From Gigantopelta aegis (lineage: Eukaryota; Mollusca; Gastropoda; Neomphalida; Peltospiridae), in NCBI RefSeq assembly GCF_016097555.1, contig NC_054708.1, positions 6,150,334 through 6,214,333 of the forward strand: 64,000 nucleotides of DNA, written 5' to 3'. The position numbers were made by a program, and so were the translations under genes. Below are positions 1 to 12,552 of this stretch, piece by piece. Under the pieces are notes generated by a model. It was not told where the DNA came from, did not search any database, and was given only the letters and a program-made list of their open reading frames with translations. Positions within the stretch are counted from its first letter, which is position 1. Each line of letters starts with the position of its first letter.

Positions 1-377
1 GATAAATATATTGCTACAATAAATAACAGGACAACTAAATTTGACGAAAAATTGAATATTTGGACAAAATTAATTGTATAAAATATATATTATTGTATAT
101 GCTTTTAGTTTATAACTAATTACAAGTGGATCATCGGTATATACCTTTTTTTCTTTTCCACAGGAAATATATTGATATATACTAGCATATATAAATGGGA
201 GACCATTATTATAACATGTTTGTTTGTTTTTGTTTTTTTAATTATTTATGTATGCTTCTCTTATATGTATGTTTATTATTTACTTTATGTATGCTGTATA
301 TTTGGTGGTTAAATTTAAAAAAAAAAGAAAAAAAAGCTATCTTTCCAAGAATGACACCTAAAGTTTAAAGTTTGTTT
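1..377. other. AT-rich non-coding stretch
   Basis: I see no gene, repeat family or regulatory site here that I can support. The stretch is AT-rich with short poly-T and poly-A runs. Confidence 0.4.
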
Positions 378-575
378 CGTTTAACGACATCACTAGAGCA
401 CATTGATTAATTAATTATCGGCTATTGGAACAAACAGACAGGAAAGCACATACCACGGCCTTTGACCAGTTGTGGTGCACTGGTTGAAACGAGAAAACCC
501 CAAACAGTTGAATGGATCCATCGAGGTGGTTCGATCCTGCGACGCAAGCACCTCAAGCGAGTACTCAACCGTGAG
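378..575 (-). repeat. tRNA-derived SINE-1 copy, decayed
   Basis: Read on the minus strand, the right end matches the shared SINE-1 tail found about 18 times in this window (core GTGCTCTAGTGGTGTCGTTA, here diverged). The inner block resembling CACATACCACGGCCTTTGA and a degenerate tRNA-like B-box region around 520-545 are also present. Internal sequence is missing relative to fuller copies. Confidence 0.75.
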
Positions 576-763
576 TGACATCTAGAACATTACTCAAACT
601 TAAACACCACTTGGGTTGAGTATTAGCAGGGTACAGTATTTCATACGAACCGCTGTTCTGTCGCATGTAGATTACACACATTTAAATGAACACGAAAAAT
701 ATTTTGATATTCTATTTATTTTGCTTAACCTAACAGCATCGGATACAAAGGCACTGATCTAAC

Positions 764-912
764 AGGGCCCCACCTAAATTTTGCGACAGTTATTATTATT
801 ATTATTATTATTATTATTTTCTTTTTTTGCGTTGGAGAATCTAAGGAACAACTAATAAGAAGGTCTGGCCTTACACCCCCCTAAATGGATTTTCTGGATC
901 CGCCACTGATAT
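764..912. repeat. hAT-like short element fragment
   Basis: The end reads GGATTTTCTGGATCCGCCACTG, in which CAGTGGCGGATCC is a terminus commonly seen on hAT-type elements. The same end recurs at 1340-1372 and inverted at 1497-1520, and the shared inner piece ATTTTGCGACAGTTAT recurs at 1226. An ATT run lies inside at about 790-816. Confidence 0.5.
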
Positions 913-1180
913 GAAAAAAAAACCTAAACAGTCTCATACATTCACACGACAACACATTTATCTATGAAGCACTTTTCAGTTCATTAATTAAATATATATT
1001 CGGGGTTGGTAAGAATTAATTTTATGAACTATACATTGTGTCATTACAGTTTACTTTGCATTCTAACATGCTGACAGTCCTCTAAATAAATCGTTAACAA
1101 TAGTTCAAGTCTTGTGTCAGTTTCGTCTCGGTGTTTTCCAGTAACTGATCGTGTGTGAATCATGTTTTTGTTCAGTCAGT

Positions 1181-1372
1181 GGTGAATCTAAAGCGGGGGG
1201 GGGGGTCACCTTCCCTCCTCCTAAAATTTTGCGACAGTTATATTTTAATTTTAATTTTTCTTTTTCACTTTGGAGAATGCGAGGAATCCCTTCGGAAACG
1301 TTTGTGGCATTCCGTCACAGGTCATTGCTCCCCTCCCCAATGGATTTTCTGGATGCGCCACTGACAATGCAT
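1181..1372. repeat. hAT-like short element fragment
   Basis: This is a second copy of the repeat at 764-912. It shares the inner ATTTTGCGACAGTTAT block and the terminal TGGATGCGCCACTGACA. It starts with a run of about eleven G. The open frames over it look like chance. Confidence 0.5.
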
Positions 1373-1496
1373 GTTTTTTTAATGATTTTGTCAGCTAACA
1401 GAGCTTACTGTTATAAATAAATAATACCTAATGAAAAACTTACAATTATAAATCGTATATTTTGTGGTGTTAAAAATTTCTACTGACACCGTTTAC

Positions 1497-1590
1497 AGTG
1501 GCGGATCCAGAAAATCCATTTAGGAGGGCCCCAGTGACATGAGGTGGAATGTCAAGGGAATTTGGGGGAGGTTTGGAGGGGTGTCGTAAA
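1497..1590. repeat. hAT-like terminus, inverted
   Basis: It begins with CAGTGGCGGATCCAG, the reverse complement of the ends of the two preceding copies. The second end of this insertion was not located. Confidence 0.45.
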
Positions 1591-1661
1591 AAAAATGAAA
1601 ATATATAATAAAATTACACAAGCAAAAACCACTCTGTTATTATAACAGACGGAAATTAAAG

Positions 1662-1874
1662 GGATCCGGAATAGGGATTGCTGAGGATTTAACAGCCAAA
1701 AACCTCGCATACCTACAACAGTTGAAAGAAGAGGAAACAGTGGAGGCAGCTTGGACACGTGACACAAAGTTTTTTGTAAAACTGAAAAGTGACGAGAAAA
1801 TAATTAAAGTCGATCCCGCTAAATATCTCCATAAAGACACATATTTGTGTAAAATATTACCACAAATTAAATAG
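1662..1874 (+). pseudogene. LINE ORF1 C-terminal fragment
   Basis: The plus frame encodes about 70 residues ending at a TAG at 1872. It contains IAEDLTAKNLAYLQQLKEE and then EAAWTRDTKFFVKL. That pattern is typical of the C-terminal domain of L1-type ORF1 nucleic-acid chaperones (an acidic turn, a helix, then AAW and a strand ending in VKL). No RRM-like middle domain or coiled coil precedes it, so this is a detached remnant. The similarity was recognised by eye only. Confidence 0.55.
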
Positions 1875-1905
1875 CTGAATAGTTTTATATCGGATTAAAT
1901 GCGCG

Positions 1906-1951
<46 letters not shown>
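1906..1951. repeat. (GT)n microsatellite
   Basis: A GT dinucleotide run of about 45 bases. Confidence 0.95.
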
Positions 1952-1952
<1 letters not shown>

Positions 1953-2080
1953 TTTTGGAGACATTTATTGCACTGATTACATGTTTATACATTATTTATA
2001 ATCAGTGGATATTGTTGTGACGGTACATGCTCTTAATTTCTTTTCGCCTGTGGTGATATTAATTGTTTTAGAGGGCCGTG

Positions 2081-3272
2081 TGCAGTTCCAATATGCACTT
2101 AGCCCAGGTGGGCACCTTGTTACGTAATACCTTCGCGCGACCGTGCATCCCAATATGCACTTAGTCCAGGTGTGGAGGCCATGTGGCCAGTAGTTACGTA
2201 ATACCTCCGCGAGTGCGGTTTTTTACAACCATGATTTTGGCGACTAGGCGTCATTGAGTCTGGCCATCAAAGAGAAAATATGCCGGCGTGGTAGTTGGGG
2301 AAATATCTCATGATACGTGAGGTACCGCGTTGTGCCCCCAGGCGATATTCGGTTTTATGATAAATAGCTTGGTTTGTAGAGATATCGAGGAGAAACATAT
2401 TGGAAGGCGTCCAGGGGGAACGTTAGTCCGTCCGGACTGGTAATTATATATTTTCTGCTCTGTGTATAACCTTGATGTGATTGATGTGACTTTAAATATT
2501 TTAATACTGTATTATACCAATATTATTTAGACGGTGCTGCCGGTCATCTGACGCAGTATACTGTAGGCTCACTGGTCTAAATATATATAAAGATTATCCA
2601 GTCATCCTAGAGGACCTAGGTAAACTGTAGGTTATTGTCTTTATTGTGATAGGTACCAGTATTAATTCTGTGTTACAAGGTTACTGAATGAGTAGTTAAG
2701 GGTTAATTAAAAAATTAACCAGTTAGGAATAGAGTTGTAATTCCTTTACTAATTAAGTTCCCCTGGAAGCGTTTCTCAATTATCACACGTTACTGAATGA
2801 GTAGTAAGGGTTAATTAAAAATTAACCAGTTAGGAATAGAGTTGTAATTTCTTTATTAATTAAGTTCCCCTGGAAGCGTTTCTCAAATATCACACGTGTG
2901 GGTGTTGTGTCACGGTGAAGTGATTAGCATATTGTGTAAACTAGACACCTAGAGATTAACTAATTAAGTGATCAGTTCTGGGTTGTTATTATTTGTTGTT
3001 GTTAATTAACTACTGCGGCAGTACATTTGTCAGCGTAGGTTAATACAGATTCCAAAGTGTATTGTGTTTTTGTTGTGTTTTCTAGTGAACTAAACGTGCT
3101 ATATTATATATACTTTATATAAGATCTTATCTCTGATCATACCTAGACGAGCCAGCGGGTATAACTGCCTGTTACAGAGAGATCTAATAGATATACAGTT
3201 AGGAGAGATATTTGGGACAATCGTGTTTCATTCAGTTACGGGTATTATAGGATCCCCGTGACAGGAGTGAAA
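2081..3272 (+). repeat. Left LTR of the Gmr1-like element
   Basis: Starts TGCAGTTCCAATATGCACTT and is repeated from 7986. The right boundary is placed just before the primer-binding site and is uncertain by about 10 bases. The LTR holds two internal repetitions: a motif with CCAATATGCACTTAG at about 2088 and 2151, and a block of about 105 bases near 2690-2890 that begins TTACTGAATGAGTAG. Confidence 0.75.
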
Positions 3273-3274
3273 AT

Positions 3275-3292
3275 TGGGGGCTCGTCCGGGAT
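3275..3292 (+). promoter_or_regulatory. Primer-binding site, tRNA-Pro type
   Basis: The 18 bases TGGGGGCTCGTCCGGGAT match the tRNA-Pro primer-binding site known from murine leukaemia virus. Its position just inside the left LTR fits minus-strand primer use. The match was recalled, not searched. Confidence 0.85.
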
Positions 3293-3426
3293 CTGAAACG
3301 GGACATGCATATTTAAAAAAGTATTGTTTGTAAATGGTGGCTTTATAAATTATTTTTACAAATAACCAGAAGTAGCAACGTTGTTCACTAGAAAATTAAT
3401 TAATAATAAGTGCGTCATATCTAAAC

Positions 3427-4730
3427 ATGGATAAGAATTTGCTGGATAGGCCTACGCTCAGTGTAGTGGAGATTAAGCGAGCACGTAAGGCTGAGTTAGT
3501 TGAAATCGCGGGTGAGCGAGAAATTAATTTAACATCAGCTAAAACCTTAGGAGATATAAGAACAATTATTATCCAGGAAGTTTTTGGTGATAGTCCTGTT
3601 ATGGAAGAAAGTGAAATTGTTCCAGAGATAGAGATAAATGACTTGAGTATGGAACAACAGTTAGCTTTTAAAAAGCTTGAGTACAAAAGAGAAGAACGTG
3701 CATTAGATAGAGAGAGAGAGAAAGAGAAGACAGGGATAGAGAGAGGGATAGAGAAAGAGAAGAGAGGGATAGAGAGAGGGAGAGAGAAAGAGAAGATAGA
3801 GATAAAGAAAAAGAAGATGGGGATAGAGAGAGGGAGAGAGAAAGAGAAGAGAGGGGTAGAGAAGAGAGAGATAGGGATAGAGAATTCCAGTTAGCAAAAT
3901 TAAAAATGGAACATGAGTTAAAGTTGAATACTGAAGAAGTTAGACGTGAGGCAGGAAATGGTTTTAACATGTCGGAGGCTTATAGATCAGTGCCTGTATT
4001 TGATGACCAGGAGGTAGTTATGTTCTTCCAACTTTTTGAATGGACCGCTAAGCAGCTAAATTGGCCGCAGTCTAAGTGGACATTGTTAGCCGTGTCTAAG
4101 TTTAAGGGGAAGGCTAGTGTAGCTTATAATTCAATGAGTGATGAGCGAGCAAGTCAGTACGACCTAGTTAAGGCGGCAATGTTGAGGGCGTATGAATTAC
4201 GACCTGAGGATTATCGTTTACGGTATAGCGAGTTGAGAAAAACGCAGGGTCAGTCTTATAGTGAGTTTGTGGCTAAGAAGGCAGGGATGTTTGATAAATG
4301 GGTGGTGTCTCATCAGGTAGAGTCATATACCGAGTTACGGGAGTTGTTGATCTTACAGGACATTAAAAATGGATTACCAGTTAGCTTACGTATTCATTTA
4401 GAGGATCGTGATGTCAAAAAGATAGAGGAGGCAGGCATAGTGGCAGATGACTATGTGTTAATACACAAGGCTCAGGCAGTACAGGGTAGCTCTATACAAC
4501 AGGGTGATAAGAAGAACTTTCAGCCAGGTTTTTCCCGGGAAAGTAACTATCGGGGAGAGTCATTTAGTTGGTCAGCTAGTCAGGCAAGGAATGCATCTGG
4601 TGGGCAAAGTAAGGATACGCCTGCATTATCAGCCAATGCACGAACGTTTCGTCCACATTGCAGTTACTGTAAAAAGGATAACCATCTTGTCGGGGACTGT
4701 TTTAAAAGGAAACGCGATAATGCGCAAGTG
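3427..4730 (+). pseudogene. gag region of the Gmr1-like element
   Basis: Structural-protein region of the LTR fossil. The first part has a short SAP-like helical block (KRARKAELVEIAGE) and then a highly charged Glu/Arg/Lys stretch encoded by a GA-rich repeat at about 3703-3885. The second part has a Gag-like helical domain and a zinc knuckle of CCHC type (CSYCKKDNHLVGDC) at about 4660-4705. Gag coats the genomic RNA and forms the particle. As part of a broken element it is treated as a fossil. Confidence 0.75.
3703..3885 (+). repeat. GA-rich coding minisatellite
   Basis: Imperfect repeats of a GAGAGAAAGAGAAGA type in the gag region. They give alternating arginine, lysine and glutamate in the forward frame and Ser/Leu-rich shadow frames on the other strand. 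Confidence 0.85.
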
Positions 4731-4839
4731 GTCGGTTTAGTGAGGTCAGCTCCTTTAGCGAGAGAGTTAATGGTTAGTCCCATGGCAGAGATAGTAAACC
4801 CGTATGTGTACACTGGTATGGTTTGTGATGTGAAACAAG

Positions 4840-7800
4840 AATTGAGTCCTAAGGCAATATCAATCTATCGAGATACCGGCTGTAGTCAGTCGCTGATAAC
4901 GCAAGAGTGTTTAGCTGGTATTGAGAATTCAGATACAGGACGTAGTTTGGCTTTAACCTCAGTTACTGGAGAAAATATGGTTGTCCGGTTACATAACGTT
5001 TTCTTGTCCGGTTACATAACGTTTTCTTGTGTTCGAAGTTTGTGACGGGACCAGTCATTATGGGTGTTGTAAAGGACTTGCTGGGTTTTGTTGGGTAATG
5101 ATTTGACTAGTCAGTGTTGTCAGCCGAAATGTGACCAATTGTTAATTAAAGACAGCCCTTTACCAATAGAAGAGAGTGAGGTTGATGAGATTAGATATCC
5201 TGCGTGTGTAAAGACTAGGGCTATGGCCAGTAGGTTAGCACGAGACCCAGATGATATTTGTGATTTGTCTGATACGTGTGTGAGCCATGAAATTGGAGTG
5301 GACGAGGTTATCAGTAAAATGGTAGATAAGTCAACTGAGGAATTAAATGTGGTGGAACCTGTTGATCTCCCGCAGAGGGGAAATGAACCAGTTGTGTTTG
5401 ATAGGGGGGACTTACCTTGTAATAGACAAGAGTTAATCCTAGAGCAGGGGGCTGATCCAAGTTTGTTGGCAGCTCGCACTACATTGTTAACTGAGGGTGA
5501 GATGGAGGATCAGATGTCAGGGTATTATATGGACAAGGGAGTATTAATGAATAAGAGTGTGGAAAAGGTTGTGCCTGATAGTGAGGAATGTGTGACAAAA
5601 TGTAGAATTGTGGTGCCCTCTAAGTACCGTCCGTCATTGTTATTGTTAGCACACGAGGACGTGTTTGCTGGCCACTTAGGGTGGAATAAAACTCATAGTA
5701 AACATGCCTCAGAGTTTTATTGGAAGGGAATGTTTGCAGATGTCAGTAAGCATTGCATGTCATGTCATGTGTGTCAGGTTGTGGGCAAACCAAATCAGCT
5801 AATTCCTCCCTATCCCCTGCAGAAGGTTCCCATAGTTGGTGAAGCCTGTTCAAAAGTGTTGATAGATGTCGTGGGGACATTACCGAAAACGCGTTCAGGC
5901 AACCAATTCTTGTTAACAATTATGTGCTTAACTACGCGTTTTCCAGAGGCGATTCCCTTAAGGAAGGTTACAGCGTCTGTTGTAGCTAGTGCGCTGCTTA
6001 AGTACTTCACGTACACGGGTTTACCAGGTGAAATTCAAAGCGATCGGGGTACGAACTTTATGAGCAAGTTAATCCAGCAAGTACTGTCTATGTTAGATAT
6101 ATGACAGATTCGTTCTGCTGCATTCCACCCTGAGAGCCAGGGCGCAATAGAACGTTTCCACCAGAGCATGAAATGTATGCTCCGCTGCCATTGTTTCGAC
6201 AATGGTACTGACTGGGACCAGTCAATTCCTTTCGTGTTGTTTGCAGCACGGGATGCTAAGCAAGAATCCTTAGGATTCACCCCATTTGATTTGGTCTATG
6301 GGCATTCAGCCCGAGGCCCTCTCAAATTGGTAAAAGATAGTTGGTTAGACAAGGATAATGCCGAAAACCTGCTGATTTATGTAAGGAGAGTTAGAGATAG
6401 GTTGTGGCAGGCGACCGAACTGGCTAGGAAGCATCTGAGCTATGCTCAGAGCAAAATAAAATCAGTGTTTGATAGGAAGGCTAAGAGTCGGGAATTTAAA
6501 CCAGTGCTGCTGTACCTTCCCATTAAACGGGGTTCATTACAGAACAGGTATTTCGGTCCCTATGTTGTGCACAAACGGGTTAATGAGACAGGGTATGTGA
6601 TAAACACTCCTGATAGGGTTAGGAAAAGTAGGTATTGTCACATCAATTTGCTAAAAGGTTATTTTGACAGACTGCCGATAGTTCCAGTGTTGCCTGTCCA
6701 AATTGAGAGTCACTCAACTTCCTGTGATGACGTCAAGACTGCAGAGATCAAGTTAACCAACAGCCAGATTCTAGCAGACTTGAGTTCTTATCTACAGCAC
6801 CTTGACAGCACCCAGCGAGCAAAGTTGACTACGTTGATACAAGACAATGTTTCCATTTGTCAGGACTTTCCAACGGTTACCAATACCTTAATCCAGGATG
6901 TGCGCTTGGAACCCAACGCTATACCGATTCGACAGCATGCCTATCGGATAAATCCTGTAAAACGTGCGGCACTAAAAACGGAGATAGATTACATGTTGGA
7001 ACACGACATTCTGGAACCATCAAACAGTCAGTGGGCTTCACCTGTTATTCTGATTCAAAAGGGAGATAACAGTTTCCGGGTGTGCACTGACCTACGTCGC
7101 GTGAATCAACTCATCAAGGCAGATGCCTACCCTCTACCCCGCCTTGACGATTGCATCGACCGAGTTGGACACGCGCAATACATCACCAAATTGGACCTAC
7201 TGAAGGGTTTTTATGCCATTCCGTTAACGGAGGAAGCTAAGGACATTCTGGCGATCATCACACCTGACGGCCTCTTCCAATTCCGAGTGATGACGTTTGG
7301 TTTGAAGACTGCCCCTGCTGCCTTTCAAAGGATGATGAACCAGGTGTTATCAGACCTAGAAAACGTCAGTGTATATCTGGACGATGTGCCACCGACACTT
7401 GGGATGAACATTTAACCGGGTTACAACAAATATTCAGTCGCCTACAGAAAGCTAACTTGACTGTGAACCTGGGCAAATGTGAATTCGTGAAAGCTTCAGT
7501 GACCTACTTAGGTCATACTGTCGGACATGGTTGCGTCGCCCCACTGCAGGCCAAGACACTAAGCATCAGCCAGTACCCTGCACCGACCAACCGTCGTGAA
7601 GTTCGCCGGTTCCTTGGTATGGCCGGTTATTATCGTCGTTTCTGTGCTAAATTTGCGACGGTAGCGGCCCCCATCACATCGCTGCTAAAGAAGGAAACGA
7701 AGTTCCAGTGGTCAGATGAATGCGAGAAGTCATTCAACCGTCTGAAGCAGATGCTCTCCTCGTCTCCCGTGATGGCAGCACCAGACTACCGAATGCCTTT

Positions 7801-7985
7801 CAAGCTAGCTGTGGATGCCAGTGACGTGGGAGCTGGAGCTGTGCTGTTCCAGGAAGACGAAAATGGACTGGACCATCCTGTAAGTTTCTTCTCCAAAAAG
7901 TTTGACAAACACCAGGTGAACTATTCCACTATAGAGAAGGAAGCTTTGGCCATGGTACAAGCTCTGAAGCATTTTCAGATCTACG
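4840..7985 (+). pseudogene. pol region: protease, integrase, RT, RNase H
   Basis: Order of parts: aspartic protease with DTGCSQSL near 4873; integrase zinc-binding region (H...H, CMSCHVC) near 5670-5790; integrase core with the DVVGTLP, SDRGTNF and QGAIERFHQ blocks near 5865-6170; an integrase C-terminal region with RYFGPYVVHKRV near 6545; RT from about 6900 (RVCTDLRRVNQ, GLKTAPAAFQRMM, VYLDD); and RNase H from about 7750 (LAVDASDVGAGAVLFQ, STIEKEALAMV). The integrase lies upstream of RT. The region is fossil and broken. Confidence 0.82.
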
Positions 7986-8915
7986 TGAAGTTCCAATATG
8001 CATTTAGCCCAGGTGGGCACCTTGTTACGTAATACCTTCGCGCGACCGTGCATCCCAATATGCACTTAGTCCAGGTGTGGAGGCCATGTGGCCAGTAGTT
8101 ACGTAATACCTCCGCGAGTGCGGATTTTTACAACCGTGATTTTGGCGACTAGGCGTCATTGAGTCTGGCTATCTAAGAGAAAATATGCAGGCGTCGTAGT
8201 TGGTGAAATATCTCATGATACGTGAGGTACCGCGTTGTGCCCCAAGGCGATATTCGGTTTTATGATAAATAGCTAGGGTTTTAGAGAAATCGAGGAGAAA
8301 CATATTGGAAGGCGTCCAGGGGGAACGTTAGTCCGTCCGGACTGGTAATTATATATTTTCTGCTCTGTGTATAACCTTGATGTGATTGATGTGACTTTAA
8401 ATATTTTAATACTGTATTATACCAATATTATTTAGACGGTGCTGCCGGTCATCTGACGCAGTATACTGTAGGCTCACTGGTCTAAATATATATAAAGATT
8501 ATCTAGTCATCCCAGAGGACCTAGGTAAACTGTAAGGGTTAATTAAAAATTAACCAGTTAGGAATAGAGTTGTAATTCCTTTACTAATTAAATTCCCCTG
8601 GAAGCGTTTCTCAATTATCACACGTTACTGAATGAGTAGTAAGGGTTAATTAAATATTAACCAGTTAGGAATAGAGTTGTAATTTCTTTATTAATTAACT
8701 TCCCCTGGAGGCGTTTCTCAATTATCACACGTGTGGGTGTTGTGTCACGGTGAACTGAATAGCATATTGTGTAAACTAGACACCTAGAGATTAACTAATT
8801 AAGTGATCAGTTCTGGGTTGTTATTATTTGTTGTTGTTAATTAACTACTGCGGCAGTACATTTGTCAGCGTAGGTTAATACAGATTCCAAAGTGTATTGT
8901 GTTTTTGTTGTGTTC
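7986..8915 (+). repeat. Right LTR copy of the Gmr1-like element
   Basis: Closely matches the left LTR from its start, including the paired CCAATATGCA motifs and the TTACTGAATGAGTAG block. The similarity to the left LTR stops near 8915, where unrelated flanking DNA begins. Confidence 0.8.
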
Positions 8916-10154
<1,239 letters not shown>

Positions 10155-11062
10155 ATGGCATGTTTAAAGATTTTGACACTAAACAGTCAGGGACTTGGGG
10201 ATTCAGAAAAGAGAAAAGATATGTTAAACTATTTAAAATGTAAGAACTATAACATTTATTGTCTCCAGGATACACATTTTACAACAGCCGTAGAACCGTA
10301 TATACAGACGCAATGGGGGTATAAATGTTTCTTTAGTTCATATGCTACAAATACCAGAGGCGTAGCCGTTATGATTAATAATAACTTAGAATATAGTGTA
10401 CACAAAATTAAAACGGACAACTTGGGGAATTTTATTTTAATAGATATTACAATGAAGGTGAAAGAATTACACTAGTAAATATATATGGACCAAATGATGA
10501 CAACATAATTTTCTTTCAAAACATATTTGAGTATATTGTACAATTTGGAAATGATAAATTCATAGTATGTGGAGACTTTAATCTAGTATTAAATCAAGAC
10601 AAAGGCTCAAAAAGTAGTTGTTGAAAATATGGAAATGTTTGATGTAAAGGATGCATTTAGAGAATTATATCCAAATTTTAGACGATATACTTGGAGAAAA
10701 AAGACACCGCCAAAACAAGCCAGATTAGATTTTTTCCTTATAACAAATAATTTAATGCCAACTGCAGAGAAAATAATAGTTGAAAATAGCTATCGCTCAG
10801 ACCACTCAGCAGTAGTTTTATTTATACAGCTAAACCAATTTAAAACAGGTAGAGGTCTGTGGAAATTCAATAATTCGTTGCTATTATGTAAAGACTGTGT
10901 TAATCTAGTAAAGGATACAATCACAAAAATTAAATACCAATATGCAGTACCAGTATATAATTATGAAAAACTAGAATTGATTTCGGATGATGAAATCCAT
11001 TTTTCTGTAAACGACCAACTTTTCTTAGAAACACTGCTAATGGAAATAAGATGTGCGATGAT
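10155..11062 (+). pseudogene. Outer LINE, 5' part: APE endonuclease of ORF2
   Basis: Encodes the N-terminal apurinic-endonuclease domain of an L1/Tx1-like non-LTR retrotransposon. It starts MACLKILTLNSQGLGDSEK, with motifs CLQDTHF, then GDFNLVLNQ and finally YRSDHSAVV. The frame shifts near 10475, and a small deletion lies after GDFNLVLNQ compared with the inner LINE. The similarity stops at LLMEIR followed by GTGCGATGAT. Those ten bases recur at 24767-24776, where the rest of an L1-like ORF2 resumes. The piece is therefore read as the front half of one LINE split by a later LINE insertion. No ORF1 for it was found upstream. Confidence 0.75.
11053..11062 (+). repeat. Target-site duplication of inner LINE, left copy
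   Basis: GTGCGATGAT, repeated exactly at 24767-24776 after the 3' end of the inner LINE. Confidence 0.75.
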
Positions 11063-11404
11063 GGATTCTCTCCCTTGGCGAGCGACATGACAGTACGTCT
11101 TTGATTTAGCTCTCGAGTCGGAACAGCTTGTTAGTGAACATGAACTGAATGAATCAGCTGTATCAAACTTAATGTTAAATGACGTTATGTACAAGACTTC
11201 GGTAAGGTATTTTGTCTATATTGAGAAGCCAATGTGTTAAAATATATACTGTATATAAAGTGTCATCATGTGCTGTGCTTGAGTAGTGCTCACCATAGTA
11301 ACGCGCCATATTGCATATACAAGTGGACTGACTGAAGGACTAGTTTGAAATAGTTTTCTGTTTTTGTGTTTCCGTGGGTCTGCGTATTCAAAGTCAAATA
11401 TAAA

Positions 11405-12049
11405 ATGCCACCCAGTCGACGGTCCGAAAAGGATAAAGATAAAGAGGTGAACCCTGATGGCAGTAAGGCGACTGATTCCCAAACAAGCAACGACAGTGGC
11501 AAAGGTACGTGCATTTGTTATGAAGAACTGAGTACAATTCGACAAACTCTTGACAGCTTGTCTAAATTAGCTGACATTGAGTCAATGGTACAAGTGGCTG
11601 TCACCACCATAATGAATACACTGTCTGAACAGTTAAAGCTTGAAATAAGTCACCTAATAAAACAAGAAATGGAAAAATTTGATGCAAAATTAAATGAACT
11701 GGCAAAAGATAAAGATAAACTACAAGCTGAGGTAAATAACCAGAAACTTAACATGAAAGAAATGAACGACCGTCTAGAAACCTGCATTAAAAATACAAAC
11801 ATTGCAACACAAATGGCTAATAGAAACGAACAATATTCGCGAAAACGAAATGTTAAATTATTGGGCATTCCAGAAGAAAAAGATGAAACGGTGTTGGACA
11901 AAGTTATTGATTTGTTTAAAGGTCTAGGTGAGGATATTGATCCTAATGATGTCCAAGCCATACACAGGTTGCCAAGTCAAGATAAAAGTCAGCCACGTCC
12001 CGTGCTTGTCAAGTTTTTCTACTCAGACAACAAGCTGCGCGTGATCTAG
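11405..12049 (+). pseudogene. LINE ORF1 (coiled coil plus RRM-like domain)
   Basis: 214 codons from MPPSRRSEKDKDKEV to a stop at 12047-12049. It has a charged N-terminus, a long helical coiled-coil segment (about residues 60-140, rich in K, E, L, N) and an RRM-like segment with RNVKLLGIPEEKDETVLD and VQAIHRLPSQD. The C-terminal domain typical of L1 ORF1 continues in another frame at about 12062-12170 (IADDVTRLNVLLVDRL, then a W/FNGS block). The reading frame is therefore broken near 12049. The family protein binds RNA as a trimer and acts in the LINE ribonucleoprotein. ATG at 11405 was chosen because the region before it looks like 5' UTR. Confidence 0.7.
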
Positions 12050-12552
12050 CTACGCAAACAATTGATAGAGAAACTCAAGGTGCGGATCGCAGACGATGTG
12101 ACGCGTTTGAATGTTCTCTTGGTGGACAGACTGAGGTTTTCGCCGAGTATTACTGACACTTGGTTCTTTAACGGAAGTTTTGTTTTTTTGGTGTGTGTGT
12201 TTGTGTTTTTGGTTGTTGTTGTTTTTTGTTTTTGTTTTTTTTTCTTCTTCTTTTCTTCTTCTTTTCTTTTTCTTTTTGGGGGGATGCATTACCATGATAT
12301 TTAGATTGGAGCTATATAACTAATATTATATTACATTGTAATGCAATCCCATAAGTTTCTTAGCTGAATATATGTTTTGTGAGCTGTTTCGTACTTCCAC
12401 CGAGGCGTTGAGAGAAACTGGATATTTTATTGGTTCTTTTTCCCTTTCCTAGTGACATCTTACTCTATTCCGTCTATATTTCCAAACTGCATTTCTCATT
12501 TGTCTTATATTGGTGTATATGGTTAAGATATGGTAGATATTCATTGAAATAC

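Larger units (their letters stand above)
2081..8915 (+). mobile_element. Gmr1-like Ty3/Gypsy LTR retrotransposon, broken
   Basis: An LTR retrotransposon fossil. Long direct repeats begin at 2081 and 7986. A primer-binding site follows the left LTR. The inner region encodes, in order, a Gag with a CCHC zinc knuckle, an aspartic protease (DTGCSQSL), an integrase (zinc-binding region and catalytic core), a reverse transcriptase and an RNase H. In ordinary Gypsy elements the integrase follows RNase H. Here it precedes RT, as in the Gmr1 group and in Copia. The RT and RNase H themselves are clearly Gypsy-like (GLKTAPAAFQ, FLGMAGYYRRF). The LTR copies differ by a few per cent by eye, so the insertion is fairly young. 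The element is broken, with several breaks, and is not expected to be active. Confidence 0.88.

Noticed and set aside
3668-3970. Ser/Leu-rich minus-strand frames in the gag region
   Set aside because: They are the complement of the GA-rich repeat, with no family features.
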